Shown here: piece after piece, positions 9,135-17,054 of the stretch
Numbering within the stretch: the stretch's first letter is position 1
How the letters are laid out: each line of letters begins with the position of its first letter
From: an uncultured Sulfurovum sp.
Lineage (GTDB): Bacteria > Campylobacterota > Campylobacteria > Campylobacterales > Sulfurovaceae
Length of the DNA: 64,000 nt
Direction: 5' to 3'
Assembly (NCBI GenBank): GCA_902727855.1
Contig: CACVAS010000170.1
Span: forward strand, 62,001-126,000
Program-made: the position numbers and the translations under genes
The notes under the pieces: model-generated
Databases searched by the model: none
What the model saw: only the letters and a program-made list of their open reading frames with translations
What the model was told of the DNA's origin: nothing

Positions 9135-10277
9135 ATGAAATATAAAGTAATTATTGTTGGGGGTGGGGCGAGTGGACTTATGTTGGCATCTTTACTTCCT
9201 AAAAACACTACACTTGTCATAGAAAGTAATGCAAAACTTGCTGCAAAAGTGCATGTATCTGGTGGAGGTAAGTGTAATATTACCAACAGTAAAATGGGTT
9301 CAGAATATTTTTTAGCAGATAAAGAATTTATTGCTCCTGCATTAAAAAAATTTAATGAAAAGTCATTGTTAAGTTGGCTCTCTAGACAAGGACTGGAACC
9401 CGAGATTCGTAAAGAGACTCAGTACTTTTGTAAAAACAGTTCAAAAGAGTTGGTGACTATACTCGAAAAGGAGAGTAGAAAACAGTCTGTACACTTAAAT
9501 GAAAACGTCTTATCTGCAAGTAAAAAAAGTGGTATTTTTTTTGTGCAAACAAATAAAAATCTTTATGAGTGTCAACATCTTGTTATAGCCTCTGGTGGAC
9601 TTAGTTTCCCAAAATTGGGGGCAAGTAGTGTTGGGTATGACTTGGCAATATCTTTTGGGCATAGTGTGACTAAAGTTGCACCAGCCTTAGTGGGATTTAC
9701 CGTGCAAAAAGAGCAGTTCTTTTTTAAAGAGCTCTCAGGTGCTTCTTGTGATGTAGAAATAGAGGTCAGTAACGAGATTTGTTCAGGCGCTTTGCTTTTC
9801 ACACATAAAGGTATGAGTGGACCAGCAATCTTAGATGCTTCACTTTTTTGGGAGAAAGGAAAAATAAAAATAGACTTTCTACCAGCTTTTAATTGGAAAA
9901 CAATAAAGGACTCAAGGAAGAATATAAGTACATTATTGCCCTTGCCAAAGCGTATTACTAAGGCTTTTTTGGTACAATTTAATCTTTCTGATAAGCCTTT
10001 TAACATGATGAGTGTTGAAGAGATTGAAAAGCTTAAAGTACTTAATCATTATATTTTGTCTCCAGCTGGTACTTTTGGCTACTCTAAGGCTGAAGTTACC
10101 AAGGGTGGTATTGATACAGATGAGATAGAGAAAGAGACAATGATGAGTAAAAAAGAGGAGGCACTTTACTTTTTGGGTGAAGTGTTAAATGTGACAGGTA
10201 AACTAGGTGGCTATAACTTTCAGTGGGCATTCTCTTCAGCCTATGTCTGTAGTAGAGACTTAAAAGGTAAAATATGA
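9135..10277 (+). CDS. BaiN/HI0933-family FAD/NAD(P)-binding oxidoreductase
   Basis: A flavoprotein of 380 residues beginning MKYKVIIVGGGASGLMLA, the FAD dinucleotide-binding fingerprint. The family motif SGGGKCNITN follows, later ASGGLSFPKLGASSVGYD, and a C-terminal flavin motif (GEVLNVTGKLGGYNFQWAF) closes the fold. This family is widespread and mostly uncharacterised. The ATG at 9135 is preceded by TATAAT (9122-9127) with only seven bases between and no ribosome-binding site, so the mRNA may be leaderless. The gene ends in an ATGA overlap with the L,D-transpeptidase gene. Confidence 0.9.
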   Translation: MKYKVIIVGGGASGLMLASLLPKNTTLVIESNAKLAAKVHVSGGGKCNITNSKMGSEYFLADKEFIAPALKKFNEKSLLSWLSRQGLEPEIRKETQYFCKNSSKELVTILEKESRKQSVHLNENVLSASKKSGIFFVQTNKNLYECQHLVIASGGLSFPKLGASSVGYDLAISFGHSVTKVAPALVGFTVQKEQFFFKELSGASCDVEIEVSNEICSGALLFTHKGMSGPAILDASLFWEKGKIKIDFLPAFNWKTIKDSRKNISTLLPLPKRITKAFLVQFNLSDKPFNMMSVEEIEKLKVLNHYILSPAGTFGYSKAEVTKGGIDTDEIEKETMMSKKEEALYFLGEVLNVTGKLGGYNFQWAFSSAYVCSRDLKGKI

Positions 10278-11536
10278 GATATAAAATATTATTGGTGATT
10301 GCTTCACTATTATTTTTAAGTGGTTGTGGAGATTTACTGGGGCCTGACCGTAATGGATGGAAGTCATCTCAAAAAAAAGAATTTTTACAAATTTTAAAAG
10401 ATGATACCTATATGTCTCTATGTAATCAAGAAGCTCTATATACTAGAGTAAAATCTTCAAATAACTCTCGTTTGATGAGTCAACTGCTTGTGTCATATAC
10501 AAAAAATCTTGCTAATTCCTGTATTGATTTAAAAAGTTTTAAACACTATCAAGAAGCCAAGAAAACACAAAAAATCAATACACATTATGATACCAATCAA
10601 GAAAAAATAAATAAATATAGTATCATGCATAAATTGCGTACAGGTCAGACAATTAAACAAATTTTACAGCCTTATGTGCCTAAGTCACCACAATTTATAG
10701 CGTTGAGTAAAAGATACCGTGCATTAAAACAGTCAGGTGCTAAAGTGACAGAAGATCAGTTGCGTAAGATACGTCTAAATATTGAGAGAACAAAACTCAT
10801 GAAAAATGACCTTGGTGTCAATTATGCTCTCATAAATGTACCAGAGTTTACAGTGCGTATGATTGAAAGTAATGTGACAAAGTTAAGTTTTCCTGTTATT
10901 GTTGGAAAGAAAAATTTACAAACCCCTATATTTACAGAGCGCTTAAAATATGTACAAATCAACCCACAATGGAATGTGCCTGATTCTATTATGCGTGAAA
11001 GTTATATTTATGATCTTATGAAAAATCCAAATTGGCTAGAAGAAAATAGAATGCAGTTACATCAAGACTCCTATGATTTAAATTCTCCACAAGTTGACCC
11101 TGCGAGTGTAGATTGGAATTTATATATAGAAGATCAAAAATGTTACATCCCTTATAAGCTTGTTGAAGTTCCTTCTGCTAGAAATGGTTTAGGTCGGGTA
11201 AAGTTTATCTTTCCTAATAAACACTCTGTCTACATGCATGACACGCAAACAAAAAAGTTATTTAAAAGAAGTGTACGAGCCTATAGTCATGGGTGTATTC
11301 GGTTAGCTAAACCTATGACATTGCTCAATTATATTACAGTGAACTATACAGATAAATCGCTTGAACTTGTTGACCAGTGGTATAAATCATTCAAGACAAG
11401 GCATTTAATTTTAACTAAGCCTTTGGAAGTACATACCGCATATTTTACTGCCTATGTCAATGAATTTGGACAGTTAAAGTTATATAATGACATTTATGGG
11501 TTTGATGCATCCCAAAAATTAAATTTTCGATTGTAG
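10274..11536 (+). CDS. Lipoprotein L,D-transpeptidase (YkuD domain, YcbB-like scaffold)
   Basis: A 420-residue lipoprotein: the signal ends in the lipobox LSGC (Cys18). A helical scaffold segment (TIKQILQPYVPKSPQFIAL) precedes the YkuD catalytic domain, as in LdtD/YcbB enzymes. The active site is visible: H322 and SHGCIR with H339, C341 and R343. It would form 3-3 peptidoglycan cross-links or attach proteins to the wall, in the periplasm. The start codon overlaps the flavoprotein stop (ATGA). The following hydrolase and murF genes are on the same strand within 10 bp each, suggesting one envelope operon. Confidence 0.9.
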   Translation: MRYKILLVIASLLFLSGCGDLLGPDRNGWKSSQKKEFLQILKDDTYMSLCNQEALYTRVKSSNNSRLMSQLLVSYTKNLANSCIDLKSFKHYQEAKKTQKINTHYDTNQEKINKYSIMHKLRTGQTIKQILQPYVPKSPQFIALSKRYRALKQSGAKVTEDQLRKIRLNIERTKLMKNDLGVNYALINVPEFTVRMIESNVTKLSFPVIVGKKNLQTPIFTERLKYVQINPQWNVPDSIMRESYIYDLMKNPNWLEENRMQLHQDSYDLNSPQVDPASVDWNLYIEDQKCYIPYKLVEVPSARNGLGRVKFIFPNKHSVYMHDTQTKKLFKRSVRAYSHGCIRLAKPMTLLNYITVNYTDKSLELVDQWYKSFKTRHLILTKPLEVHTAYFTAYVNEFGQLKLYNDIYGFDASQKLNFRL

Positions 11537-11545
11537 TGAGATGTA

Positions 11546-12268
11546 ATGGCATCTAAAGAGATAGTATATAAAGACAAGAGATTTACACTCTCTTATGAAC
11601 TGGTAAATCCTACACAAAGTGAAGCTATACTTATACTTCATGGTTGGGGTAGCAATAAAGAGATAATGAAACAAGCTTTTGGTAGTACACTCTCTAAATA
11701 TAAACATATTTATTTGGATATGCCAGGGTTTGGTAAATCAACCAATGAAATGGTTTTAACAACGAAAGAGTATGCAGAGATAGTGCAACTCTTTTTAGAG
11801 ACTCTGGAAGTTAAAGTAAGTATAGCCATGGGACACTCTTTTGGTGGTAAAGTGGCTACACTTTTAAATACACCTAGGCTTGTCTTACTCTCTTCTGCAG
11901 GTGTAGTGACGGTAAAGCCTTGGTCAGTGAAGATAAAAATAGCTACATTTAAATTATTAAAACCACTAGGTATGAAAAAAATACGTGAACTTTTTGTAGC
12001 CCCTGATGCCCAAGGTATGAGCCATGAGATGTATGAAACATTTAAAAATGTAGTGGATGAAGATTTTGAAGATGCATTTTCAAAGTCTAAAAGTAAAACT
12101 TTATGCTTTTGGGGTAAAGAAGATACGGCAACCCCACTTTATACCGGCGAAAAGATATCTAGTCTCATAGCAGATTCAGCATTCTACCCACTTGATGGTG
12201 ACCATTTTTTCTTTCTAAAGTATAAAGATTTTATTGCACACACTATGAACGAACACTTTAAAGGATAA
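11546..12268 (+). CDS. Alpha/beta-fold hydrolase
   Basis: A 240-residue alpha/beta hydrolase. It shows the oxyanion motif LHGWG, the nucleophile elbow GHSFGG (Ser98), an acid at D193 in WGKEDTATP and the histidine H220 in DGDHFFF, so the catalytic triad is complete. It has no signal peptide and is predicted cytoplasmic. The spacing is 9 bp after the L,D-transpeptidase and 6 bp before murF. From memory, Campylobacter also has an alpha/beta hydrolase directly before murF, so a wall-related role is possible, but the substrate is unknown. Confidence 0.9.
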   Translation: MASKEIVYKDKRFTLSYELVNPTQSEAILILHGWGSNKEIMKQAFGSTLSKYKHIYLDMPGFGKSTNEMVLTTKEYAEIVQLFLETLEVKVSIAMGHSFGGKVATLLNTPRLVLLSSAGVVTVKPWSVKIKIATFKLLKPLGMKKIRELFVAPDAQGMSHEMYETFKNVVDEDFEDAFSKSKSKTLCFWGKEDTATPLYTGEKISSLIADSAFYPLDGDHFFFLKYKDFIAHTMNEHFKG

Positions 12269-12274
12269 TTTAAC

Positions 12275-13732
12275 ATGTTAGCAATAACGAACGCTATTTT
12301 TTATGCACTATTTCTTTTGGCTATGGGCTATTATTTCATTACGAACCTTCAGTGGTACTCTTATAAGCTAAAACGTGTACTGTTTCACCATACAAAAACG
12401 TGGTGGCACTTTGTTTATTTCTTATTTCCTTTTGCATTATATCTCTTTGTAGATGGCGTAAGTGAATATGGATTTATGGTTGTTATTGGGTACTTAGCAC
12501 TACTTTTTTACTGGTATAGAGGACTAGATAAACCACTAGTCTTTACTGGGCGAGTAAAACGTTTTTTTGTGGCTATGCTTCTTGTAGCTATTTTTATTGC
12601 TGTGACCTTTAAACATTTTACAGTGGTATTACCACTCTTTTTAGCCTATTTTATCTCTGTGTTTATAGAAAAAATGTTGTCACAAGGCTACAAAGTAAAA
12701 GCTGAAAATAAGATAGCGTCTATGACAGATATGAAGGTGGTGGGCATTACGGCAAGCTATGGTAAGACAAGCATTAAAAACTATATAGAGCACTTACTCA
12801 AAGCAAAATACAAAACCTATGCAACACCACGTTCGGTTAATACCTTAGGTGGGGTGATGATAGACGTAAACAATGACCTACCAGAAGATACACAGGTGTA
12901 TGTTGTAGAGATGGGGGCAAGAGGTGAAGGTGATATTGCTGAAATTACTACATTTGTTAATCCTCATTATGTTGTAGTAGGGAAAATTGGACCTGCCCAT
13001 ATAGAGTATTTTAGAACGATGGAGAACATACGTAATACTAAAATGGAAATAGTCCAAACAGCTAGACTAGAACAGGCATGGATTCATGAGAGTGCTATGG
13101 TAAAACCTGAGTCCAATGTACATACCTTTGGAACAAAAGAAAACCTAGACATACGCTCTAGTTTACCAGCACCTCAGTTCATTATAGAAAATGTAGAAGC
13201 AACATTGGAAAGTACAAGTTTTACATTGGATGGTGTACGTTACTCTGCAAGTATTCTAGGTGCATTTAATGCTATGAACTTAGCAGCCTCTGTACTTGTA
13301 GCTAAAGAGTTAGGACTTACTGACGCAGAGATACAACAACAACTAAGCACATTAGAGCCAGTTGCACATAGACTACAACGTATAGATGCTGGAGGTAAAG
13401 TGATACTGGATGACAGTTTTAATGGAAATATAGATGGTATGCGGGCTTCATTTGATTTAGCTACTACCTATGAGGGACGTAAAGTGGTCATTACGCCAGG
13501 TCTTGTAGAAGTAGATGACGATCTAAATATAGAAGTAGCAAAGCGAGCCAATGAAGTGTTTGATGTGGTAGTGGTAACGGGTGATTTAAACTATGCTATC
13601 TTTAAAGATCATGTAGAAGCTGATAAGCTTGTAAAACTAGCTACAAAAGCTCAAATGGAAAGTATGCTTGTAGAACACACACAAACAGGAGATCTTATAC
13701 TCTTTGCCAATGATGCACCGAGTTTCGTCTAA
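12275..13732 (+). CDS. murF: MurF-type Mur ligase with N-terminal membrane segments
   Basis: Adds D-Ala-D-Ala to UDP-MurNAc-tripeptide with ATP. Of 485 residues, about the first 145 are mostly hydrophobic with roughly four membrane segments; they replace the soluble N-terminal domain of E. coli MurF. The ATP-binding loop VGITASYGKTS has its Lys at 164. The Mur ligase signature NTLGGV, VVEMGARGEGDI, FNAMNLAAS and DDSFNGN follow, and the end NDAPSFV is typical of MurF in this phylum. GGATAATTTAAC precedes the ATG. No ddl gene for its dipeptide substrate is in the window. Confidence 0.9.
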   Translation: MLAITNAIFYALFLLAMGYYFITNLQWYSYKLKRVLFHHTKTWWHFVYFLFPFALYLFVDGVSEYGFMVVIGYLALLFYWYRGLDKPLVFTGRVKRFFVAMLLVAIFIAVTFKHFTVVLPLFLAYFISVFIEKMLSQGYKVKAENKIASMTDMKVVGITASYGKTSIKNYIEHLLKAKYKTYATPRSVNTLGGVMIDVNNDLPEDTQVYVVEMGARGEGDIAEITTFVNPHYVVVGKIGPAHIEYFRTMENIRNTKMEIVQTARLEQAWIHESAMVKPESNVHTFGTKENLDIRSSLPAPQFIIENVEATLESTSFTLDGVRYSASILGAFNAMNLAASVLVAKELGLTDAEIQQQLSTLEPVAHRLQRIDAGGKVILDDSFNGNIDGMRASFDLATTYEGRKVVITPGLVEVDDDLNIEVAKRANEVFDVVVVTGDLNYAIFKDHVEADKLVKLATKAQMESMLVEHTQTGDLILFANDAPSFV

Positions 13733-13760
13733 TTTTGTAAGAGTAAGATGGAAATTATTT

Positions 13761-14189
13761 TTATAACTTTCTGTCCATCTTCTTGAAAAATAGTTCATGG
13801 TTTGCACTTTTAAGTGTGATGCCATCTACACCATATTTATTTTCTGTTTCAATATAAAACCCTTCTTTAAGTGCTTTATGGAGTTTTTTGCTTACCCATT
13901 GTTGTGTTTTTGTACGACATGCCATCCGTGTGGAACGAATGATGGGGATAGTGGCACTATATTTTGAATATCTTTTTAATAGACCACCTATACGGTTGCA
14001 ACTATCAAACCCTTGCATACGCATCTGTTTGGTGCTAAATTCTACTATGGCTCGTGCTTCACGTACCTCTTTACCATCAAGCACTCTTAGGTGCCAGTTT
14101 CCATTTAGAACTTTGTTGTCTAGGGTAAGTGTTTTTGCCTCTGTATGTGTAAGTATAAGTAGTGTTATAAATAAAATTTTATATATCAT
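13761..14189 (-). CDS. Secreted META/HslJ-like domain protein
   Basis: A 142-residue exported protein: signal peptide (MIYKILFITLLILTHTEA), then a single META/HslJ-type domain. The start LNGNWHLRVLDGKEV and the FDSCNRIGG motif (family pattern GxNxxxG), followed by I-R-STRMAC, match META domains of secreted or outer-membrane proteins. In E. coli HslJ is linked to novobiocin resistance; here the role is unknown. The gene is convergent with murF (28 bp between stops) and divergent from the next gene. Confidence 0.8.
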   Translation of the reverse strand: MIYKILFITLLILTHTEAKTLTLDNKVLNGNWHLRVLDGKEVREARAIVEFSTKQMRMQGFDSCNRIGGLLKRYSKYSATIPIIRSTRMACRTKTQQWVSKKLHKALKEGFYIETENKYGVDGITLKSANHELFFKKMDRKL

Positions 14190-14249
14190 TGTATTGAGTT
14201 TCCTAATTTATTTTAGATAGTATAATGAAACTTATTTAATGGAGAATGT

Positions 14250-15044
14250 ATGAAAGCACTATGGATGTTGTTATTAACACTGAATATACTATGGGGTACA
14301 GAGATTAAACTTACAAAGACTCAGGCAAATTTTATAGCCAAAAAAGTATGGCAAAATGAAGGAGCAGGTAAAGACAAATATTTGGTTTGGTGGAACAAAG
14401 GTGAAGACTTTGCAAGTGTAGGCATAGGACATGCCATATGGTTTCCAAAAGGACATACAGAACGCTTTAGAGAAGTCTTTCCTATGATGTTAAGTTACAT
14501 GGAGTCAAAAGCTGTTCAAATGCCTACATGGCTTAACAGTCAAACAGATTTTCCGTGGCAGACAAAAGAGGCATTTTTTGAAGCCAAGAAGTCTAAGTCT
14601 AAAAAATATATGGAACTTTTTAATTTTTTAAAAAGAACTATGCCTTACCAAGCATCATTTATGGCAGAACGTTTAAACAAAGCACTACCTCAAATGTTAG
14701 AGACTATCACAAGTCATAAAAAAGCCTCACTCATAAAACGTAGGTTTAATCATATTTTATATTATACCAATGGAACCATAGATGAAAGAGGACTCTACAT
14801 ACTCCTCGACTATACAAATTTCAAAGGTGAGGGTACGCTTAAAAGTGAACGTTATAATGCTCAAGGGTGGGGACTTATGCAAGTGTTAGAGCATTTAGAT
14901 GAAAGTAACCCAAATAAATATAAAGCATTTTCAAATAGTGCAAAAGCCATGCTAAGTAGACGCATCAAAAACTCACCTCCTGCACGTGGAGAAGAGAGAT
15001 GGAGAAAAGGTTGGGGTGTAAGGTTAGACACCTACTGGAAGTAA
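14250..15044 (+). CDS. Secreted lysozyme-like hypothetical protein
   Basis: A 264-residue protein with a short signal peptide (MKALWMLLLTLNILWG). Near the N-terminus it reads VWQNEGAGKDKYLVWWNKG followed by SVGIGH. The Glu-Gly, the aromatic stretch and the G-I-G-H box are arranged like the catalytic E...GxGH region of GH24 lysozymes. The rest is helical and ends in Trp/Arg-rich sequence (RWRKGWGVRLDTYW), resembling the end of lysozyme-like folds. I therefore suggest a periplasmic glycosidase or a relative that has lost activity. It borders the integron relic. The motif argument is mine and is not proven. Confidence 0.6.
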   Translation: MKALWMLLLTLNILWGTEIKLTKTQANFIAKKVWQNEGAGKDKYLVWWNKGEDFASVGIGHAIWFPKGHTERFREVFPMMLSYMESKAVQMPTWLNSQTDFPWQTKEAFFEAKKSKSKKYMELFNFLKRTMPYQASFMAERLNKALPQMLETITSHKKASLIKRRFNHILYYTNGTIDERGLYILLDYTNFKGEGTLKSERYNAQGWGLMQVLEHLDESNPNKYKAFSNSAKAMLSRRIKNSPPARGEERWRKGWGVRLDTYWK

Positions 15045-15169
15045 AAGCAAGAGTTTAAACATTAGAACATTAAAAGCTATAAGATAATGATAACTCATTT
15101 TCTATCTCATCTTGACCACCCCATACATAGCTGGCTGGGATATATTTAATACTTTAAGTAATAATATGT

Positions 15170-15303
15170 GAAGAACGACTAAGTTCAGAGACAAGGTAAT
15201 AATCTAACGGTTTTAATATTTGAACTTTTATATATCTTTATACTACATATAAAAGCTTAATATTTTTAGACAATTACCTTGTTGTCTCCTACGATTTGTT
15301 ATC
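15170..15303 (-). repeat. attC-like recombination site at the end of cassette 3 (toxin-antitoxin cassette)
   Basis: Read on the minus strand just after the toxin stop: GATAACAAATCGTAGGAG corresponds to the R''/L'' arm shared with the two other sites. After AT-rich stem sequence (CTTTTATAT pairing with ATATAAAAG) comes AAATATTAAAACC|GTTAGAT (R' at 15208-15202), matching the integron core GTTRRRY. A second, outer pairing (ACAAGGTAAT at 15191-15200 with 15273-15282) ends nearer 15170. The two alternatives leave the outer limit uncertain. The site sits where the last attC of a cassette array should be. Confidence 0.6.
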
Positions 15304-15631
15304 ACTTCCGTTTAATTAATCTTTGAAATAGTATATCTTCTAAATTTCTACTTGAATCTGCTACTAATAAAATATAAACTTTTGTAGTATCTATCTTATA
15401 TATTATTCTCCATCTTTTATGAATTACTTCCCTATATTTCAAAATACCTATTTGTTGTAATTCTGGCACAATCCTTTTTCTTTCTGGGAAAAAATATAAA
15501 TCATTACACTCTTTTTTAATTTCAAAAAATATTTTTTTTGCTATATTTAAACTATCTGTTTTAATATATTCAATAATTGATTCTAAGTCAAATTGGGCAC
15601 TTTTTGTCCATATAACTTCATACTTTTTCAT
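15302..15631 (-). CDS. RelE/ParE-family toxin
   Basis: A 109-residue toxin. The start MKKYEVIWTKSAQFDLESIIEYI matches ParE/RelE (KxxAxxDLxxIxxYI), and YREVIHKRWRIIYKI plus the end-strand VYILLVADSSRNL match the conserved core. ParE toxins poison DNA gyrase, while RelE members cut mRNA; which applies cannot be read here. The ATG lies one base after the antitoxin stop, so the pair is co-translated. The pair lies between two attC-like sites, so I read it as an integron cassette, a common setting for toxin-antitoxin genes. Confidence 0.87.
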   Translation of the reverse strand: MKKYEVIWTKSAQFDLESIIEYIKTDSLNIAKKIFFEIKKECNDLYFFPERKRIVPELQQIGILKYREVIHKRWRIIYKIDTTKVYILLVADSSRNLEDILFQRLIKRK

Positions 15632-15632
15632 T

Positions 15633-15905
15633 TTAACTAAACAATTTTTGCACTAAATCATTAAACATCTCTTCTTGTTCAATAACATTATTGTTTTCAA
15701 TATCGTTTTCACCTTGAACAATTAATTTTAATAAGTTTAAAGAATTTTGTAAATTTTCATAGCTTTTAATATCTTGGACAACTGCTTTTGCTTCACCATT
15801 TTGTGTTATGATTATTGTTCTTTGATTATCATTTACATTATTTATTACATCAGCTGTTTTTGCTTTTAAATAACTAATTGGTTTTATATCTTGGCTTAAA
15901 TACAT
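15633..15905 (-). CDS. Phd/YefM-family antitoxin
   Basis: A 90-residue antitoxin. The N-terminus (IKPISYLKAKTADVINNVND) and TIIITQNGEAKAVVQDIKSYENL match the DNA-binding domain of Phd/YefM proteins, which also repress their own operon. The acidic C-terminus (ENNNVIEQEEMFNDLV) should wrap and neutralise the toxin. AAAGGAAAATAA precedes the ATG. The upstream sequence starts at a GTTGTTC core of an attC-like site (15992-15986), so the operon promoter must lie in the 80 bases inside the cassette or further upstream in the array. Confidence 0.9.
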   Translation of the reverse strand: MYLSQDIKPISYLKAKTADVINNVNDNQRTIIITQNGEAKAVVQDIKSYENLQNSLNLLKLIVQGENDIENNNVIEQEEMFNDLVQKLFS

Positions 15906-15985
15906 TTATTTTCCTTTAAATGGAAGATGATATATTGTATCAAATTTAGATTTAATTTGGTATTAAAGTAGAGCTTTTTTCTGTA

Positions 15986-16051
15986 GAACAACGTTTAAAA
16001 TGAGCAATCAAAAAACCGCGTGCGGGTTTTTGATTGGTCTCCTCTGATTTA
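15986..16051 (-). repeat. attC-like recombination site at the end of cassette 2
   Basis: On the plus strand GAACAAC|GTTTAAAATGAG is followed by an imperfect stem (16005-16019 pairing with 16022-16036, one mismatch) and then TCTCCTCTGATTT. Both flanks match the site at 16539-16610: the R'-side AACGTTTAAWWTGAG differs at two positions, and the L''-side TCTCC...GATTT is shared by all three sites. The R'' core is damaged: the expected GTTA after GATTT reads AACCC, as if three bases were lost. The hairpin could also end transcription. Confidence 0.7.
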
Positions 16052-16525
16052 ACCCAATCCTAACCATGCGACTAAGGCTGCTAGAATTAAGCCAGTACCA
16101 ATTGTCATAACCCATGGATTGTTTAGGAGGGAAAAAATAAAGTTTGATGCTTCATGACCAGGAGCTCTTGTAATGTACTGAGATGTTACATCTTCACCTG
16201 CTACTGCAATATCTCCAGGACTGTAACCATATCCGGGACTGATTATTGTTATTGAATCTGACTGTCTGTTTAGTTCCTCAATCCTCTTAAAACTTTTCTC
16301 TTGAATAATAGAACGCTCGTCTTCACTTTTTTTGTTCGTGCGTATAATTTGAACGCTTTTAATATTTCCAATGCGAACCACGTCTTTGTCACACAATATA
16401 TCTTTACCCTTTTTATATAGTCCAACAAACTTTGTTTTTAATTCTTGTTCTGACAAATCATCTAGTACGCACTGAGGATCTTTTGGCGAGTCTGTGAATG
16501 TAACCAATACATGGTAATAAGGCAT
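16049..16525 (-). CDS. Cassette-borne hypothetical protein with C-terminal membrane anchor
   Basis: A 158-residue protein I do not recognise by function. The start follows CAGGAGTATAA. The N-terminal half is soluble (MPYYHVLVTFTDSPKDPQ; then DLSEQELKTKFVGLYKKGKDILC, a strand-rich pattern). A charged helix (KKSEDERSIIQEKSFKRIEELNRQ) and a Gly-rich link precede a single C-terminal hydrophobic helix (PWVMTIGTGLILAALVAWLGLG), so it is probably tail-anchored. It begins 14 bases after a GTTAGC core and ends inside the next attC-like site, exactly as a gene cassette would. Confidence 0.75.
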   Translation of the reverse strand: MPYYHVLVTFTDSPKDPQCVLDDLSEQELKTKFVGLYKKGKDILCDKDVVRIGNIKSVQIIRTNKKSEDERSIIQEKSFKRIEELNRQSDSITIISPGYGYSPGDIAVAGEDVTSQYITRAPGHEASNFIFSLLNNPWVMTIGTGLILAALVAWLGLG

Positions 16526-16538
16526 TTATACTCCTGTA

Positions 16539-16610
16539 CGCTAACGTTTAATTTGAGAAATAGTTTTGCCCGCTAGGGTAAACTATTTCTCTCCAAGATT
16601 TTGTTAGATA
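16539..16610 (-). repeat. attC (59-base-element-like) site at the end of cassette 1
   Basis: The best-preserved site of the three. On the minus strand TATCTAAC (R'', 16610-16603) directly follows the stop codon of the upstream gene. AAAATCTTGGAG then leads into a perfect 12-bp stem (16555-16566 with 16580-16591), followed by CTCAAATTAAAC|GTTAGCG (R'). R'' is the exact complement of GTTAGATA at the 5' edge of the same cassette (17095-17088), which is the expected relation for one mobile cassette. Length about 72 bp is within the usual attC range. Confidence 0.8.
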
Positions 16611-17054
16611 TTAGACAATTAAATCACCAAAGCCCCAAACAAATGTTCCTATTATTACTAGTGTATGAGCTAATACTTTTATAATTCTTTGATTAGGAGA
16701 TTCTACAGGATATCCAAAAACTTCCTTTTCATTATTTATAACTCTAGAAATGATATTCATTTCAAATATTTCTCTTTGTTTTTCTTTAACTTTAAAAAGT
16801 TTATATTCGACAATTACTGCTAATAAAACCATAATTGATCCAGAACGTGCAAATAATCCAGTAGAGTCGTTTAGTAATGTATTATTATGATATGCAAAGA
16901 TTACAATTAATACTCCCACTAATAAAAGTGACCAGTCTTTCCATGACCAGATTAGTGTAGCAATTGTAATAAATAAAGGTTCTTTTCTTCCATTCATTGC
17001 AATATCTATCATTCTTTTTTGTTGTGGCGATAATTCTTCATTGTCATTTTTCAT
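16611..17054 (-). CDS. Cassette-borne three-helix membrane protein
   Basis: A 147-residue protein of unknown function with three predicted membrane segments (LLLVGVLIVIFAYH; SGSIMVLLAVIVEYKLF; VLAHTLVIIGTFVWGFG). Charged stretches lie at the N-terminus (MKNDNEELSPQQKRMIDIAM) and between helices two and three (KVKEKQREIFEMN). The start follows AAAGGATTAATATTAT. It is the first gene after the presumed attI, and its stop codon touches the R'' core of the attC, a tight fit typical of cassettes. Composition is more AT-rich than flanking housekeeping genes. Confidence 0.75.
   Translation of the reverse strand: MKNDNEELSPQQKRMIDIAMNGRKEPLFITIATLIWSWKDWSLLLVGVLIVIFAYHNNTLLNDSTGLFARSGSIMVLLAVIVEYKLFKVKEKQREIFEMNIISRVINNEKEVFGYPVESPNQRIIKVLAHTLVIIGTFVWGFGDLIV

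Noticed and set aside
15986-16051. Reading this hairpin as an ordinary terminator only
   Set aside because: A terminator explains the stem but not the flanking arms shared with two other sites or the GTT core followed by the next gene.
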